Positions 23,471-35,843 are shown, numbered from the stretch's first letter. The stretch: 64,000 bases of DNA from Siphonodentalium dalli (GCA_032622095.1 CP136065.1:157115577-157179576), one strand, 5' to 3'. Notes: generated from the letters alone by a model not told the origin. A program made the numbers and translations.

Positions 23471-25322
23471 TAGCAGTAAACACCCATAGTATATATAGGG
23501 CACCTTACATGTATGTCAAACACGCATAGTGCCTTTGCTGACAGCTCTGGACAATTGTCGTTGTATCGTTATGATGTTATATATAGTAAATTCTGGACTG
23601 TTTTCTATATAATCGGGATCTCTCAAGAACGTTTGACGCAAGGCGTGATAAGGAGTGTCCGGCTGGTATACATGTCTCTTAAACTCCTTCGCCTTCCAAC
23701 TATATACATAACATGGACCATTGTATCGTTTATCAATCTCGTTATCTTTGGTAACAAAATCTTGCTATGTTGCCAAAATTGACTCATTGATCAAGCCGAA
23801 ATAGCCGACACAGCATACATATTTCTTTATTCATAGTTTTCATGACCGCTATATATACATGTATATATATACATGGTGACACCATGTGACTGCTGTTAGT
23901 TTCGTATTGTCGTATATTGATAGAAATGATATTAGAACGAAATTGACGTATATGAAATGTACCATAGCTGTATTATAGAATGCATAATTGCTGTGTTATA
24001 ATTTGTTTTTTACATATTGGTTGGAATATGAGTATTGTTGAATTGAAATAGAAAATTAATTGTGCGTTTAATTGTGCGTCGATCAACATTGATTAGAAAA
24101 ACGATATATATATATATAGAACGAAATTGTCTCACATTGAATATAAGAAAGACTATTCGTTTGGAAATGAACACCATTGGTTTTGGGAAATAATATATTG
24201 ATTTAGAAAAGATTGCAATTAAAATGGAATATTCCTATATATTGAATGCTTAATGCATGCAATTTGTTAAACAATCCACTATTAATTTTTATTTGACGTA
24301 TTTTCCGACCAAACTGCAAGACGAATGTCATTGATAAAACCCACACGATGTTCGCAATGTAATTAAAACATACATGTCACTGAATTACGCTCTGTACTCT
24401 GGGACATGTCATGGTGTTTTTCATTGGATCAATCAATGCTCTTCGTCGTTTAGGTAACATTGATCAGCTTATTTAATTTATTTTATTTAATCAATTAGCG
24501 TTGAATTTGTATTAATATTTAGTGTGTAATGCGATGGTCGGTGGAACATTCATGACTTCGTTACAGTTTTTCAGATTTTTAGATAGAGTTATTGCGCGTG
24601 CAGCACTCCGAAGAAACGCGAGACGCAAATTATCAATGCACCGAGAGGGGATCGGTGCATGTTGCATTGTGGAAGCCATGGAGGATGGGTGGAGGTTTTT
24701 CAGGGCTGGGGTCCTCAAATCGATTTTTTTTGTATAGGAGGGTGTGTATTAATTGTTATGGCAAGAGATGAACCGTCATTAATCATACCTAATTATACAT
24801 TATAACCTTTGTTTTCCAGGGCGCTATTCCAAAAAACGGTTCCCGCCATGTTGTGTATAATACTTATATATGTTTTATTACTTGTTATTTGTAAGAAGAG
24901 TTTGTGTGATATATAGAGCGGAGTCTGAGAAAAAAAATGATGTGGTACAAATGCTAAACTGCGTTCACGAACACATTGTATTATTTCTTTGCTAGCGTCC
25001 CTGTTTACCTAAATTATGCAATGTTTTCCTTCAACTGTAGGGGATGGGTCAGGGGACAAAAAGGCGAAACGTCTTGAAATTTCTCAAACAAAAGAACTAC
25101 TCAATATACTGTCTTCATGACACTCACTTGATTATTAAACTAGAAAATGTAGCAACGTCGGAATGGGGATATACATCCTATGTCAAGGGGAGTCGCAGTT
25201 CTGCTCAACAACAATTTTAAATTTCAAGTACACAATATAAAACGTGATCCAAATGGTGGTTATATAATTCTAGACCTAACAGTAGAAGGAGAACGAATAA
25301 TATATATAGAATATATACGCAT

Positions 25323-25446
25323 ATAGTGTTTCTGAATAACAAATTTAATCCATGAGTGGGATTGGCGATTTACAGCACGAGCTTCAGCGAGTGGTGTAAA
25401 TTGCCAATCCCATTCATGGATTAAATTTGTTATTCAGAAACACTAT
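25323..25446. repeat. Near-perfect 51-bp-arm hairpin inside the LINE
   Basis: Left arm ATAGTGTTTCTGAATAACAA... and right arm ...TTGTTATTCAGAAACACTAT match over 51 bases with two mismatches around a 22-base loop. Pairing extends loosely into flanking TATACGC words. It separates two endonuclease segments of the LINE, so it is part of an insertion or rearrangement there. Confidence 0.75.
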
Positions 25447-25457
25447 GCGTATATTTT

Positions 25458-25624
25458 GTTTATGCCACTATCTTTACAATGCGATGGATAAACACTTTTC
25501 CGTTCAAATTGTATGGAGAAAGTTTAATCCACTCTGCGAAGTTTATGCCACGATTTTTACAATGCGATGGATAAACACTTTTCCGTTCAAATTGTATGGA
25601 GAAAGTTTAATCCACTCTGCGAAG
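25458..25624. repeat. Tandem duplication, 2 x 83 bp
   Basis: GTTTATGCCAC begins at 25458 and 25541. The units, including GCGATGGATAAACACTTTTC and GTTTAATCCACTCTGCGAAG, are nearly identical. They lie directly after the hairpin within the interrupted LINE. Confidence 0.85.
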
Positions 25625-26013
25625 CTTAATCAACAGTAGGCACGTTTAATGTTTATTAAATGTAGAATTTAAACAGATGGCTTTATTTATATAGTAAGAT
25701 AGGCGATCGTGGTATAAATTTTTAAATACATACGAGACACATGACGACGAATCGAAATTGTATGAAAAAAATACTGAAATTCTAGAATCATTTGAAAATA
25801 AACATATTATATGCTGTTGAGACTGGAACCTGGTAAGGGACATACAAATGGACACACTAAACCACAAACAAGCACCAAATCCTGAAGCAAACTCAAAACT
25901 TAAAGAAATTATGAAAAAATGGTATTTACAAAAGTCAATAAATATAAGATTTTCAGGAGATACGTCTATTTTAGGTTCTATTGGAAAAGAAAACAGGATG
26001 CTAAACTACTTAA

Positions 26014-26467
26014 AGGTACTCAATCCGATCAGACGCTCCTAAATTACTATTTCTTTGGCCGCGGGTATAAAAATAATTTGATTCGAGTCGAGGAACACAC
26101 CCTTCAAAGCTCAGACTGATCAGATATCGATTTTTGAAGTTTGTTATTTCTCGAGATGTGTAATAATATGTGGTCCAGAAATACGTGGTCAAACGGAGGG
26201 TCTCGGAATTTTTTTCGGATGAGGATGGATAACTCTAAAATCAAGTGGTAATACGGGCAAATTTAGTGATACTTTAGTGATAATACGGCAATATTTTGTT
26301 GAACAAAATGTTGATAAACAACAAGTTTTGGGAAATTTGATACCATAGTTGCCAGTGGTTAGCATTATTTTGTTGCGATATATCGATTCTGATAACTAGA
26401 GTATTTTGAAGAAATGTTGTTGTTGTATCTTGATGATATGGGGACCGTCTGATCGGATTGAGTAGCT
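26014..26467. mobile_element. TTAA-type MITE 'TACTCAATC' family, copy 2 (454 bp)
   Basis: TTAA at 26010-26013 and 26468-26471 flanks ends AGGTACTCAATCCGATCAG and, in reverse complement, AGCTACTCAATCCGATCAG. It is inserted in the C-terminal LINE remnant. Removing it together with one TTAA rejoins the flanking frame (NRMLNYL-NLLTKRYVYS), which confirms the insertion boundaries. The interior matches the copies at 11477 and 51446. Confidence 0.85.
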
Positions 26468-26914
26468 TTAAACCTACTTACAAAACGATATGTATACAGC
26501 AATCAATTTACAGAAACAGAACCATATCTGAAAAAAATTCTAGTACTAGTAAAAAATCAATATGAAACAGAAAGAGTCTCCGCAATATTGAATTTCAGAA
26601 AATACGTATTTGATGCGGAATGGAAAATAATTCAAATTGCATTTTATCGGAAGAACCGTATAAGATTACCACTGCACATTTGTGGTTGTTTCATTGTACA
26701 TTGAAATAAACACGCGGCGATGCCCGACAACACATGACTGGAATCCTTGATGTCCTGTATTACCCATAGATTACCTATATATAATGCAGAAATCGGTTCG
26801 TGTGCCCGAAAGATAATGAGATCATGAGATGTATGACAGCATCCACTATAATCGACTATAGCTGTGCTATTACAGTTTTCGAAAAATTCGACTCTGAAAA
26901 TGTATATGAATGCG

Positions 26915-27050
26915 TGCGTATATATATATATATATGTATATATGTGGATATGCATATATATATATATATGTATGTGTATATGTGTTTGTGTGCATATGTA
27001 TGTGTATGAGTGTGTATATGTATATATATGTCTGTATATATGTACTCTAT
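26915..27050. repeat. TA/TG microsatellite
   Basis: A run of TATATATATATA, TATGTATATATGTGG and TGTGTGTATATG-type units. It accounts for the overlapping tyrosine/isoleucine-rich ORFs on both strands (26644-27183 and others), which are not genes. Confidence 0.9.
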
Positions 27051-27139
27051 TATAAGACCACACTGATGCTCCAAAATCATAGTTTAACGGTATTAAAATA
27101 GATGAACTGAAGTAACTCAATAGCACATGTAATGTATTA

Positions 27140-28990
27140 TAATTATAAGCCACATTCAAATTGTGAAGCTGATTGGCAAACACTTTTAAATCTACGCTCC
27201 CAAATCACCATAACGGAACAATACAAAAATCATTAATGCAAATGAAACAACTATAAACAAATCAAGCCGCAAAAACTTAAAACTGTTTGTTGATCCCTTT
27301 TGGATTTTGTGCACGTATATTTGGTAACCAATTTGTCTTAAAATAACATAATTTATTTTGCCAATCGGTTTCAATAAAGTAAACCACCAAACTTAAAACT
27401 GTAAACTCAGACGGCCAGTGTGAATAGAGAGAGCGAAGAATGAAAGAACTGAAGTACATTTTGTAAACTGTACTATATAATTGTTTCTCCAATAAAAACA
27501 TACAAAAAAACATTAGTTTATTAATGGACAGCATATACGATATTGTTGGATGATCGATTTGATAAAACAAGAAAGAATCGACTCACAGCGAATCAGCGAT
27601 ACCTCAGCTTTTCATTGTAATGCAACCGTCGATACATTAGACAGATTACTATCTATAAAAGTATTTGATTCTATTGCATCATATTTCTGTGGTCTCGTAA
27701 ATTATTTCTCACTGGTCAGAATGGCTCTATATTTACTTTTGGAATGAAGAATTAGTTTGTTAAATATGATAATAAATCAAACGCAAGGTCATTTCCATAT
27801 ACTGGGGTTCGTTTGTGGGAATTTGGTAAAAACTACGATTTTCGCAATTTTAAGCCGCCATCTTGGTGGCCATCTTTGATATTTTATCAATCGTTGCACT
27901 AAAATTTATAAAGGTCCATCCGGAAAACTTAACAATTGTGACAAATCGTTGTTTCTATATATTTGTTCAACTCCATGAGTGTAAAAATCATTTTGTTTTG
28001 ACAAATTCCGCCATTTTGACCACCATCTTTGTTTATCCCGAGGTTTTTGGAATAGTGGCGGGGAAAAAATTATGAATTCCAGAATGTTGAATGCTAAAAA
28101 CATTAAAGCTGGATTATCTCGCTTCCCTAAGTTCCCTTGTGTGTATCAGAACGAGTCTGATGTTCCCGCGTTTTCCATTTGTTGTGTGTTCGATATCCAA
28201 TAATCTGAGTATACTCTGACCACCATTGTCCACCAACACAATTAGTTGTACGATATCTTGGAAAAGAAAAAATTCAGTCACCCTGCATGGCCACCCAACC
28301 AAAATGAGATTATACGATATTTTGGAAATAACAACTCAATAATGAGGGGAAAAGTATTTTCCAGATGACTAAAGGCCAAACACTCTAAATGTATTGTGTA
28401 ATTTTACACGGAGAATCTGATTATGCAACTAAGTTTTCCCCGCCAAAACCGGTATACGTCCTTTTGGAAGCCCACCGACGATACTATATACTATGATATG
28501 GCACATGCAGGACTGCTATGTTCTTTTTTCAATTGCGCCTTATAGCACAATTTAATTGTACTTTGAACAACGCAATTAGCAGCGTTTAGTTATTAAATGT
28601 GAAGTTTGCCCTCATATACATACGCCCCGGTCCACACCCCTGCATGGGCCACATGGAATGTAATTCTAAGACGCGTTCCTATTCAACTTTTTCAAGTAAC
28701 CAAACGTTTAGGCCTATTATGTGAAACTACTTTTGACCCATTTGACAATGATATATTTAAAACAGGAATGCCAGTTTTGAACTATATATATGAAGTGTCG
28801 CAAAAAGAGGTCGGAGTGTTAAAAATGGTTGAGGCAGTCTAGTCATTGTGCTATAATGAGAATCAAAATGTATTCATTTATTTATTCATATAGGCCTACT
28901 AGGCATCGGGGATAACGCAAGAAAGAACAGTTTCTGTCAAGCTTATTTCAGTTGTGGTCTCCGAAGGCAGCCAGGCACGAGATAAAAATA
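27140..28990. other. No gene recognised
   Basis: Short ORFs show no recognisable family. At 27790-28080 phrases such as GCCGCCATCTTGGTGGCCAT and CATTTTGACCACCATC recur in diverged form, suggesting an old dispersed repeat. Confidence 0.45.
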
Positions 28991-29009
28991 TTCTCTCTCT
29001 AATTAAAAT

Positions 29010-29255
29010 TTATTTGGACTTAAGTCCAAATATTTGGACTTAAGTCCAAATAGCGAATTGTAGACCTACTTAAGTCCAAATACCACATAATTGTGAATTC
29101 GGCTAGGAATTGTACTTAAGTGCAAATGAATTACTATAAGTGTAAATACTGATATTTTCATCTATTTGCACTTAAGTCCAATTCCTCGCCGAATTCACAA
29201 TTATGTGGTATTTGGACTTAAGTACAATTCATTTGCACTTAAGTGCAATTCAACT
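29010..29255. repeat. Cluster of TGGACTTAAGTCCA palindromes forming a large inverted repeat
   Basis: TTTGGACTTAAGTCCAAAT occurs twice in succession near 29011-29055. A longer inverted pair follows: TACCACATAATTGTGAATTC (29080s) against GAATTCACAATTATGTGGTA (29190s), with CACTTAAGTGCAAAT-type words inside and after. It looks like a foldback element built on a repeated ACTTAAGT core. No target duplication was resolved. Confidence 0.65.
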
Positions 29256-29904
29256 GTATAAGAAACACCCCCATCAGATATTAAGCAGGTCTGGTTTTGC
29301 TCATAGGGCGGAGTTGTGGGAAAATTGCCATGTAATTCAGTCATGTCAGAATTGAAGGAATATTTTGACTTAAGTCTAAATAAATCAAAAATGTGAAAAC
29401 GGCTTGCGATATAAGCCAATATTGGAATTTTGCATTACTCAAAACCAAATTCTATATAATTGGAAATTTTAATAGACCAAATCCTATATATAGTTCCAAA
29501 TTGTCTCACCACCCCAGTTGGAACCCTCTAGCAACGTCCCTGAGAGTGGAGTCGGTGGACCCTGCATTGATATACTGTCACATTCAGGTATATTGTTGTG
29601 ATTATATTTGACTCTGACTGTAGCAGGCATACGACATTCCCCAAATAACAAGCATCTATTTATAGGTCAGCTCAGAGTTTGTTGATTGCCGATACAGCTA
29701 ACTCATTGTCCACGTCAATCGTGGCTTATAAATAAGCTTGCGAAATGACGATTTTGTTTATTTTTAAAAAAATATTATGACATCGGTATACGACGACAGC
29801 TAAAATAAAAACTAAATTTCGGTCATTTTCGAGTCCTGGACTTGAGACATTTGAGCGTGATCATAACCCACGTGTTTTTCCTAAAAATAGCATCATTTGG
29901 GGAT

Positions 29905-29955
29905 TACCCGGAAGGTGCGCGTGACGTCATGGGTGGGGTGAAAGCCAAAATGGCG
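29905..29955 (+). promoter_or_regulatory. Core promoter motifs at the G-alpha-12/13 start: ETS, CRE, YY1-type
   Basis: ACCCGGAAGG (ETS-type, CCGGAAG at 29908-29914), a full CRE palindrome TGACGTCA (29922-29929) and AAAATGGCGG (YY1-type, spanning the ATG at 29950) lie within 50 bases. This trio is common in TATA-less housekeeping promoters, with YY1-type sites often just downstream of the start site. It suggests a short 5' UTR. Transcription start data are needed for the exact site. Confidence 0.5.
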
Positions 29956-30408
29956 GATGTGCTGTGGTGTTGTGTCTCTGAACAAGACAAGTTACAGCGT
30001 TCTAAAAGTCGGCATATTGATCGAATGTTAGCAAAAGAGAAGTTACATTTCAGAAGAGTTGTTAAAATACTTTTATTGGGTGCTGGTGAGAGTGGTAAGA
30101 GTACGTTTATGAAACAAATGAGGATTATTCATGGTCAGGATTTCGACGATGAGCAAATTCGCGAATACAAAGTGACTATCTATAATAACATTCTGAAAGG
30201 TATGCGTGTTCTCATAGACGCTCGGGACAAATTGAGCATTCCATGGGGGAAGGAGGAGGCGACCAAACTCTCAACTTATGTTTTCAATTACGACCAAACT
30301 AAAAGACTCGATGAAGTAACATTTCGCCGATATCTCGAAGCCATGAAATTTCTATGGAATGATAGTGGTATACAAAGTGCTTTCGATAGAAGGAGGGAAT
30401 TTCAATTG
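29950..30408 (+). CDS. GNA12/13: G-protein alpha subunit, G12/13 class, first coding exon
   Basis: The exon encodes 153 residues from MADVLWCCVSEQ to DRRREFQL, then donor GTAAGT. Residues 44-51 are the P-loop GAGESGKS. It is followed by TFMKQMRIIHGQDFD, KGMRVLIDAR and IPWG, then WNDSGIQSAFDRRREFQL, closely matching the human GNA13 N-terminal and helical domains (ending DSGIQNAYDRRREFQL). Cysteines 7-8 are likely palmitoylation sites; there is no Gly2 for myristoylation. The protein would be a membrane-attached GTPase that couples GPCRs to RhoGEF/Rho signalling. I chose ATG 29950 because MAD... matches the family start; an in-frame ATG at 29929 would add seven residues. Switch regions and the catalytic Arg/Gln are in later exons not found here. 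Confidence 0.95.
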
Positions 30409-33400
30409 GTAAGTTACAGAAGTTTGTTCCAGATATATCAAACCGTAAACTGTTCATAAAAAATGAAAAGTCCAATTCAACAGTCCTCGAAATTGGCCAC
30501 AGCAATAAGCAATGCCATGGAAAATGCTGTGGCAACATGTGGAATATAACATGCCACAGTATTTACTTTTCTCTTCAGTGTTTTTCCTTTTTTATTTATC
30601 ATTTTATTTATCATTTTGCAGCACTGGGCAGATGTTGTATTCCCTACCAATAGAGTACATGTTTTTCAGTGTAAATTGGTTTATAGCAGAAATTGGAAAT
30701 CGCATCGTAAATTGCGATACGAATCCAGTTAAATTGAGCCCTGCATATTTGAGTGTTGAACAAATAAGCCCTACTACATGTAAAAGTTATTCACTCATTT
30801 TCTGCAGTGTAGCAACTAGTATTTACACATGGACTATATGATAGTTCAAAATAAACTTATCTAAGGTCTCAGGTGCCTAATAAATTTGAAAAATACGTAC
30901 ATTGGACAAATTTTGTACCTGTACCTCGCTCCTCTCGTAATGTCATGGCCAGGGATGGCACTAGGCTATTAAGCACACTGTCGGATTGGGAGCCGCTAAT
31001 GGCTGTCCTGTGCGCACATTAAGATCCCTACCATGGTGAAGAATTCAAAAAAATTCCTGGTTAAATTGGGTGGATATACCTGCTTTTCTTAATTATAGAA
31101 ATAACCCCGGATATCGACATTCCTACCTGTCCCATGCAGCCCTGTAGAACTGTTAACCTATATACGGTACATGTATATAAATTATATGCAAATTATGTAC
31201 TAGTAATGACTCATAGTATGCGCCATATTCCTAATTGAAACTAGGAATATGCGCATAAGGCCCCAAACCCACTAGATTTTATAACCAGTCATTTGAAATA
31301 TGTAAAAGAGATTCTGCACCCTTGACCTTTGCATGCAAACTGCAAGCAGCCCCCCTCCGTAGATGAATCGACTCAATCATAGCAAGGGAGAGAACTCTAT
31401 CCTGAGTTTTTCTACACATGTAGTTTGTACTGTATATTTTGATTGACAAAACCACTCTGCAAACCTCGATAAACTCCGTACCGTAGTCGGAGGTCGGGGA
31501 ATGCAGAAAGCACGTTGCTATCGATCAGTCAATCAAACTTTTAAAGTTGTTGGCAGTTGCTGTTGATTCCCATCGTCAGGGGCACCGGAAGAGGGGGGGC
31601 AGCTGACCCCCCTGCCCTTGACCAAGGGGGGCGAGTGGGGGCAGGATTTGCCCTTTTTCTGGAGACAGAAAATGTTTTTTGTGTGTTTAATCTCGTGTTT
31701 TTATATCAAAATGTGACTTTTTTGGTCCAAATACCACCAATTTCACAAGGAATATTAATTTTTTGTCAATTTTATCACAAAACGGCCATAAAAAACAAAA
31801 AATACCATTAAAATAGGGATTTTTGCCACAATGAATTTATGGTTATTTTCCCGAGTTTGCGGAGAAAATGCCCTTTTTTTTGCGGAAAAGTGCCCTTTTT
31901 GTAGGCTCTGCCCCCCCTGCCCTTGGATGCTTCCGGCGCCCCTGCCCATCGTTTATCTGTTTATGCAAAAATGGGCTAGTCCGTTGGGCACATTGTTTGA
32001 ACTATGAAATAACCAGAGTAGAACTTACTAGAAGCCAGTTATACTGTAATTTTGTAGGTGTACATGTATCTTCCTCGTCAACATCGGCAGCCATGACAAT
32101 GCCATCTCATCTAGCCATCTCATCTGTCCATCCAGTTTGGATTATTTGATCTAACCCAAAGTTGGTATCAGGGCTTGATTTAACTGGATTTGCATCGTAA
32201 TTTGCGATGCAATTTCAAATGTCTATAAACAATTTACAATCAGGAAGCAAATTAACTGGTATCGCATCGCAATTTGCTACCCAATGTTGGATAAATCTAT
32301 GAAATTTGGTATGAATTTTATATGATTTTAGAACAATGCTATCTAATCATGTCAATGTGAGGTTATTTGCTAAACAAAATTTCAAAAGTAATTTGCTTCC
32401 CGTTTACAATGAAAAAAACATGTAATGGTAGGGAATGTGATACAAAATCTACCCAATGCATGCAAAATGCTATATATATTTAATCGACCCCTGGTTACCC
32501 AGCTTAAGGTACAGGTCAAGTTATAAATTATGTTTATTTGTACATGAGTTACTAGTATGGTCCTTTTTTTACTTAAAATTTGACTGCTTTCATAACATAT
32601 TGTATTCTGACCGATGACCCGAGTTTGGATTATTTGATGAGAACAAGATTGTACTTCTGTGTGTGTTTCTCAGCCAAAAATATAGGCCAGGTTCAAATAT
32701 GGGTTTCGTTCAATTATTTTTTCATGAGTTACGGCCCTTTTTCAACTTATTAAAGTCACCTTATTTATATTCAATAACAATATACAAGTTAACTAACTGG
32801 CATGTATATTTAGCCATGCCCCAGCAATGCTGTTGTCTTGATTGTTGGTGGCATATCTACCAGCCATGAATCCATTGTTGAGGATCTTGAACAAATCTGA
32901 AAATTGTTGAGAAACATTCTAGAATGTCATGAAATTTTAAAAACCTTGAAAAGTGTTGCTAAATGGCTTTGAATGACTTGTGGAAACCATGTACATGTTC
33001 TAGCACTGGTAGATAATATTGAACACTATATGATTAATATCCGACTAATTTGATAGATACTAGTACATGTATACATGTACAATATACATTAGTATGGTTG
33101 GTGAATAGCCATATCGCAAATCAAGTTATGCAGCATCATATTGAAAAACGCCAGTGTCATCAACTACATTGGCCTACATATATTGGGACTTTTTTCAATT
33201 TAGAAGTTATGCAAATATTCTGATGGAACACCACATGACATTAATACTGTGGTGTTCTCCTATCAAGCTGGAGAGCACAAATCACTCTGCCAAACGACCA
33301 GAATACCTTTCACCAAAACACTCTATACATGAAAGAAATCACTCAAGTGCTGTTCTAATTGCAAAGTAGTAAATTATGCATTTCAAGAGAGATCTGCTGC

Positions 33401-35149
33401 AGGCTCCCTTCTACCCTGGAGACATGCCAGCTGTCAATAGAACAAATTTGTTTCATATACTTGTACCTATATGTTCTTTTTTTTGTACTTGCTGTTTATA
33501 ATATCATTTCTTAACTGACGCTCAACATGGGTAAATGTCCCACTGTTTCATGAAGCTATTTTCAAGCTATGCTATAATCATGCACTTTCTAAATAGCATT
33601 TAGCTATTAAGTCTTGCTAAGAAAACTGAAACTATATGTACTGTGCTGCCCTAAGTAAATGACTCATCGAACAGGGCTGGCACCCCAGTTAGACCACATT
33701 TAGGTTAGACTTTGAATGCACCGGAAGATAACCAGAGGATTGTGTGACTAAACGCATGTAATCATCAACTGGTATGAAACATTAACTTCCAGTAGAATTG
33801 CTGCTCCAGCAAATTTATATACAATGTATGTCATACATGTAGAAATGAAACCGTCACCAGTTAGCTGTGTACAGTTTATCCGCAGTCAAGGAATATAACC
33901 AGGGTTCCCTTACTGCATTTAATTGCGGTGCCACATCAGTCACAGAACCGTTAATTTCATGCAGTTATGGTTTGACCACAGTTATAAATGCATAATACTT
34001 AGGGCAGTACAGTAGTACATACATGTACTCCAGTATGATAAAGACTATCTCATACTTAATTGGACCATTAATTTTTTTTAGCGAATCTTTAATATTTATG
34101 AAATAAGCAGTACAAATTTAAACATATTCATGCTACTCATACAATTTTATGGTACTAGTTTCTACCAATGCTGGACCAACTACTGGTATCATACATCAGT
34201 ATGTATATCCATTATAAATAAATTTTCTAGACAGTTGTCTTCAGAAAAAGTTCACTTGTCATAGTGATTAGTGGCCTGTTACTGGAATGTACTAGTATGG
34301 TATGTGTCATTTGAATATACTGGCCTGCCAGTGATACCGACAGGTCAACAGTTAGTCATCTTGAGGCCTCATATACTAGTACATGTACACATACACTGTT
34401 TCATATATAAATATGGTTCATGTGTTAAACCACAGGTTCATAAGGCTCAATACTGTTGGGAGTCATTATTGAGAAATCATGCAATGATAAAATCAAATAT
34501 TGGCTGGAAATTTAGATTTTGGAAGAAAAAAACTCTGTAAAGGTCGAGCTTGGTATAAATGTGCACCTTTTTCATATAGATGAATACCAAACTGTGGTAA
34601 CAATCAACCCTTCTGCTCTGCTGATGTACATGTACATGTAGCAGTATTGGTACATGTAGAGTTACATACTGAGGTCATTAAGTGCTTGCCAGACGTTCTT
34701 ATCTCTTATTCAGGTCTGTACAAACCCATAAGTAAGATATGACTAAGGTATATCTATCATCATACAAACAATGTCTATTGATTTTCTATTGATGAGGGCA
34801 CCCTATATGTGATATTGACCAATGAAATATGTGTGACCTGAGGCCATGGAGCATTGTGTGAGTCAGGTCGTAAGCTTGTCTCCTCTGCGTTCAGCGTACC
34901 TGTTACATCAGTTTGAGTAATTTGTTATTCTAACTGCTGTCCACTCGTCATATGACACACTTTCGTCCTAGATATTTTGAATTGGGTTATCTAACATTAA
35001 CATAATGGTACATGTAGGACTCACATGGACATTACTAAAGGGTCTCAGTTGAGAATGTCCATCTTAAAATTTCCAACTGCCAACTGCACCTTCCTAATCT
35101 TGAACAAAGACCAAATCGTGACCCTGGGAAATTCCATTTTACAACTTAA
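30409..35149 (+). other. Start of G-alpha-12/13 intron 1; no further exon seen
   Basis: The GTAAGT donor opens this stretch. I looked for DVGGQR-, NKMDL- and TAIDT-type coding and found none. Phrases such as AGTTTGGATTATTTGAT and CAGGTTCAAATATGGGTTT recur at 32130-32830 and again at 36930-37250, marking a dispersed repeat. GCATCGTAAATTGCGATAC-type words recur at 30700 and 32190-32280. A hAT MITE sits at 31577. Confidence 0.55.
31577..31944. mobile_element. hAT MITE, 368 bp, perfect 8-bp TSD
   Basis: CCCATCGT is duplicated exactly at 31569-31576 and 31945-31952. The ends are CAGGGGCACCGGAAG and CTTCCGGCGCCCCTG, and sub-terminal GGGCAGGGGGG-type blocks also pair. CAGGG-type ends and an 8-base TSD are diagnostic of hAT. 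Low divergence of ends and TSD indicates a fairly recent insertion into the intron. Confidence 0.88.
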
Positions 35150-35399
35150 CCCTTCCATGACTGGAGCTTCCTGAAATTTTGCAAAAACCATATGCCAATG
35201 CATTCTCTTATACTAGTATATGTGAGTCTCTGCATATTTAAAGAGAATACATTGGTCTAACAATATTTACCTTGACAAGTTGACCTTGTAAGGCTAAAAA
35301 AATTAAAAATGTCTGGTTTGGGTTACAAGCCGAAAAAAATAGGGTTGGTAGGTAGGCTTGAAATTTTATTTTTTTTATTATTTTTTTTATTTTGACATA

Positions 35400-35843
35400 C
35401 AGTAATGCTCTACCCCGTTGGACAAAATAAGTGTCCATTGGCACCGCGGTGTATTTGCCGTTCGGTCACAGTGTCAGAGTTTTAACTGCATTTGAGCACG
35501 ACGGCCTAACAGCAAGTTCACCATGGACTAACGGCAAGTACACTGCGACCGAACGGCAAGTACGCCCCGGCCGAACTGCATGTACACCGTGGTCAGATTT
35601 CTGGTTTGTATCGGTTTTTTTTCAGTTTAATAAACACACCGTGGCAACTACACCATGGCCGAATGGCAAGTACACCGCGGCCCAACTGTAGTGGAGCCAC
35701 GGTGTAGTTGAATTTCGGCAATGCTAACTGCACCGCGGTTAAGTGGACACTTGTTTTGTCCAGCAGGGTAATTAATCGACTTCTTAACCACAGCAGAATT
35801 AATTCTGCTGTGGTTAAGAAGTCGATTAATTAGAGCATTACTG
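35400..35843. mobile_element. Palindromic TA-flanked MITE, third layer of the nest
   Basis: TA + CAGTAATGCTC at the left and GAGCATTACTG + TA at the right. The arms run on through ATTAATCGACTTCTTAACCA and CACAGCAGAATT to a central turn. The left arm is cut after GCTC by the element 35413-35768. Same family as the copies between 37.7 and 57.5 kb. Confidence 0.8.
35413..35768. mobile_element. Tc1/mariner-like MITE, innermost layer of the nest
   Basis: TA at 35411-35412 and 35769-35770. The ends are CCCCGTTGGACAAAATAAG and, in reverse complement, CCCTGCTGGACAAAACAAG, then GTGTCCA and CACCGCGGT. The interior repeats GAACGGCAAGTACACCG-like phrases several times in GC-rich sequence. It interrupts the palindromic arm at its TA. 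Confidence 0.78.

Larger units (their letters stand above)
20890..25020. other. AT-rich intergenic region, no gene recognised
   Basis: ORFs of up to 128 codons (22802-23188 plus) show no family motif. The ORF at 22609-22818 and the open stretch after it are CpG-richer than average and could be exon debris, but splice sites and homology are not evident. A hairpin (22262-22335) and an imperfect tandem pair (23290-23470) are listed separately. Confidence 0.45.
25024..26703 (+). pseudogene. LINE (Tx1/L1-like) ORF2 remnant, reverse transcriptase deleted
   Basis: Broken frames give endonuclease-type pieces: FNCRG near 25030, YSIYCLHDTHL, VAVLLNNNFKFQVHN, DPNGGYIILDLTVEGERI (to ~25297). After an insertion, NTEILESFENKHIIC and DWNLVRDIQMDTLN follow (25770-25910). 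The next frame reads RFSGDTSILGSIGKENRMLN, then LLTKRYVYSNQF and TERVSAILNFRKYVFDAEWK. I read this as the C-terminal region after the RT. The RT core (e.g. FADD) is absent, so an internal deletion joined endonuclease to C-terminus. Frameshifts and stops show it is dead. Confidence 0.65.

Noticed and set aside
26644-27183. 179-codon minus-strand ORF and its neighbours rich in Tyr/Ile/His
   Set aside because: Most of it is the TA/TG microsatellite read in different frames.
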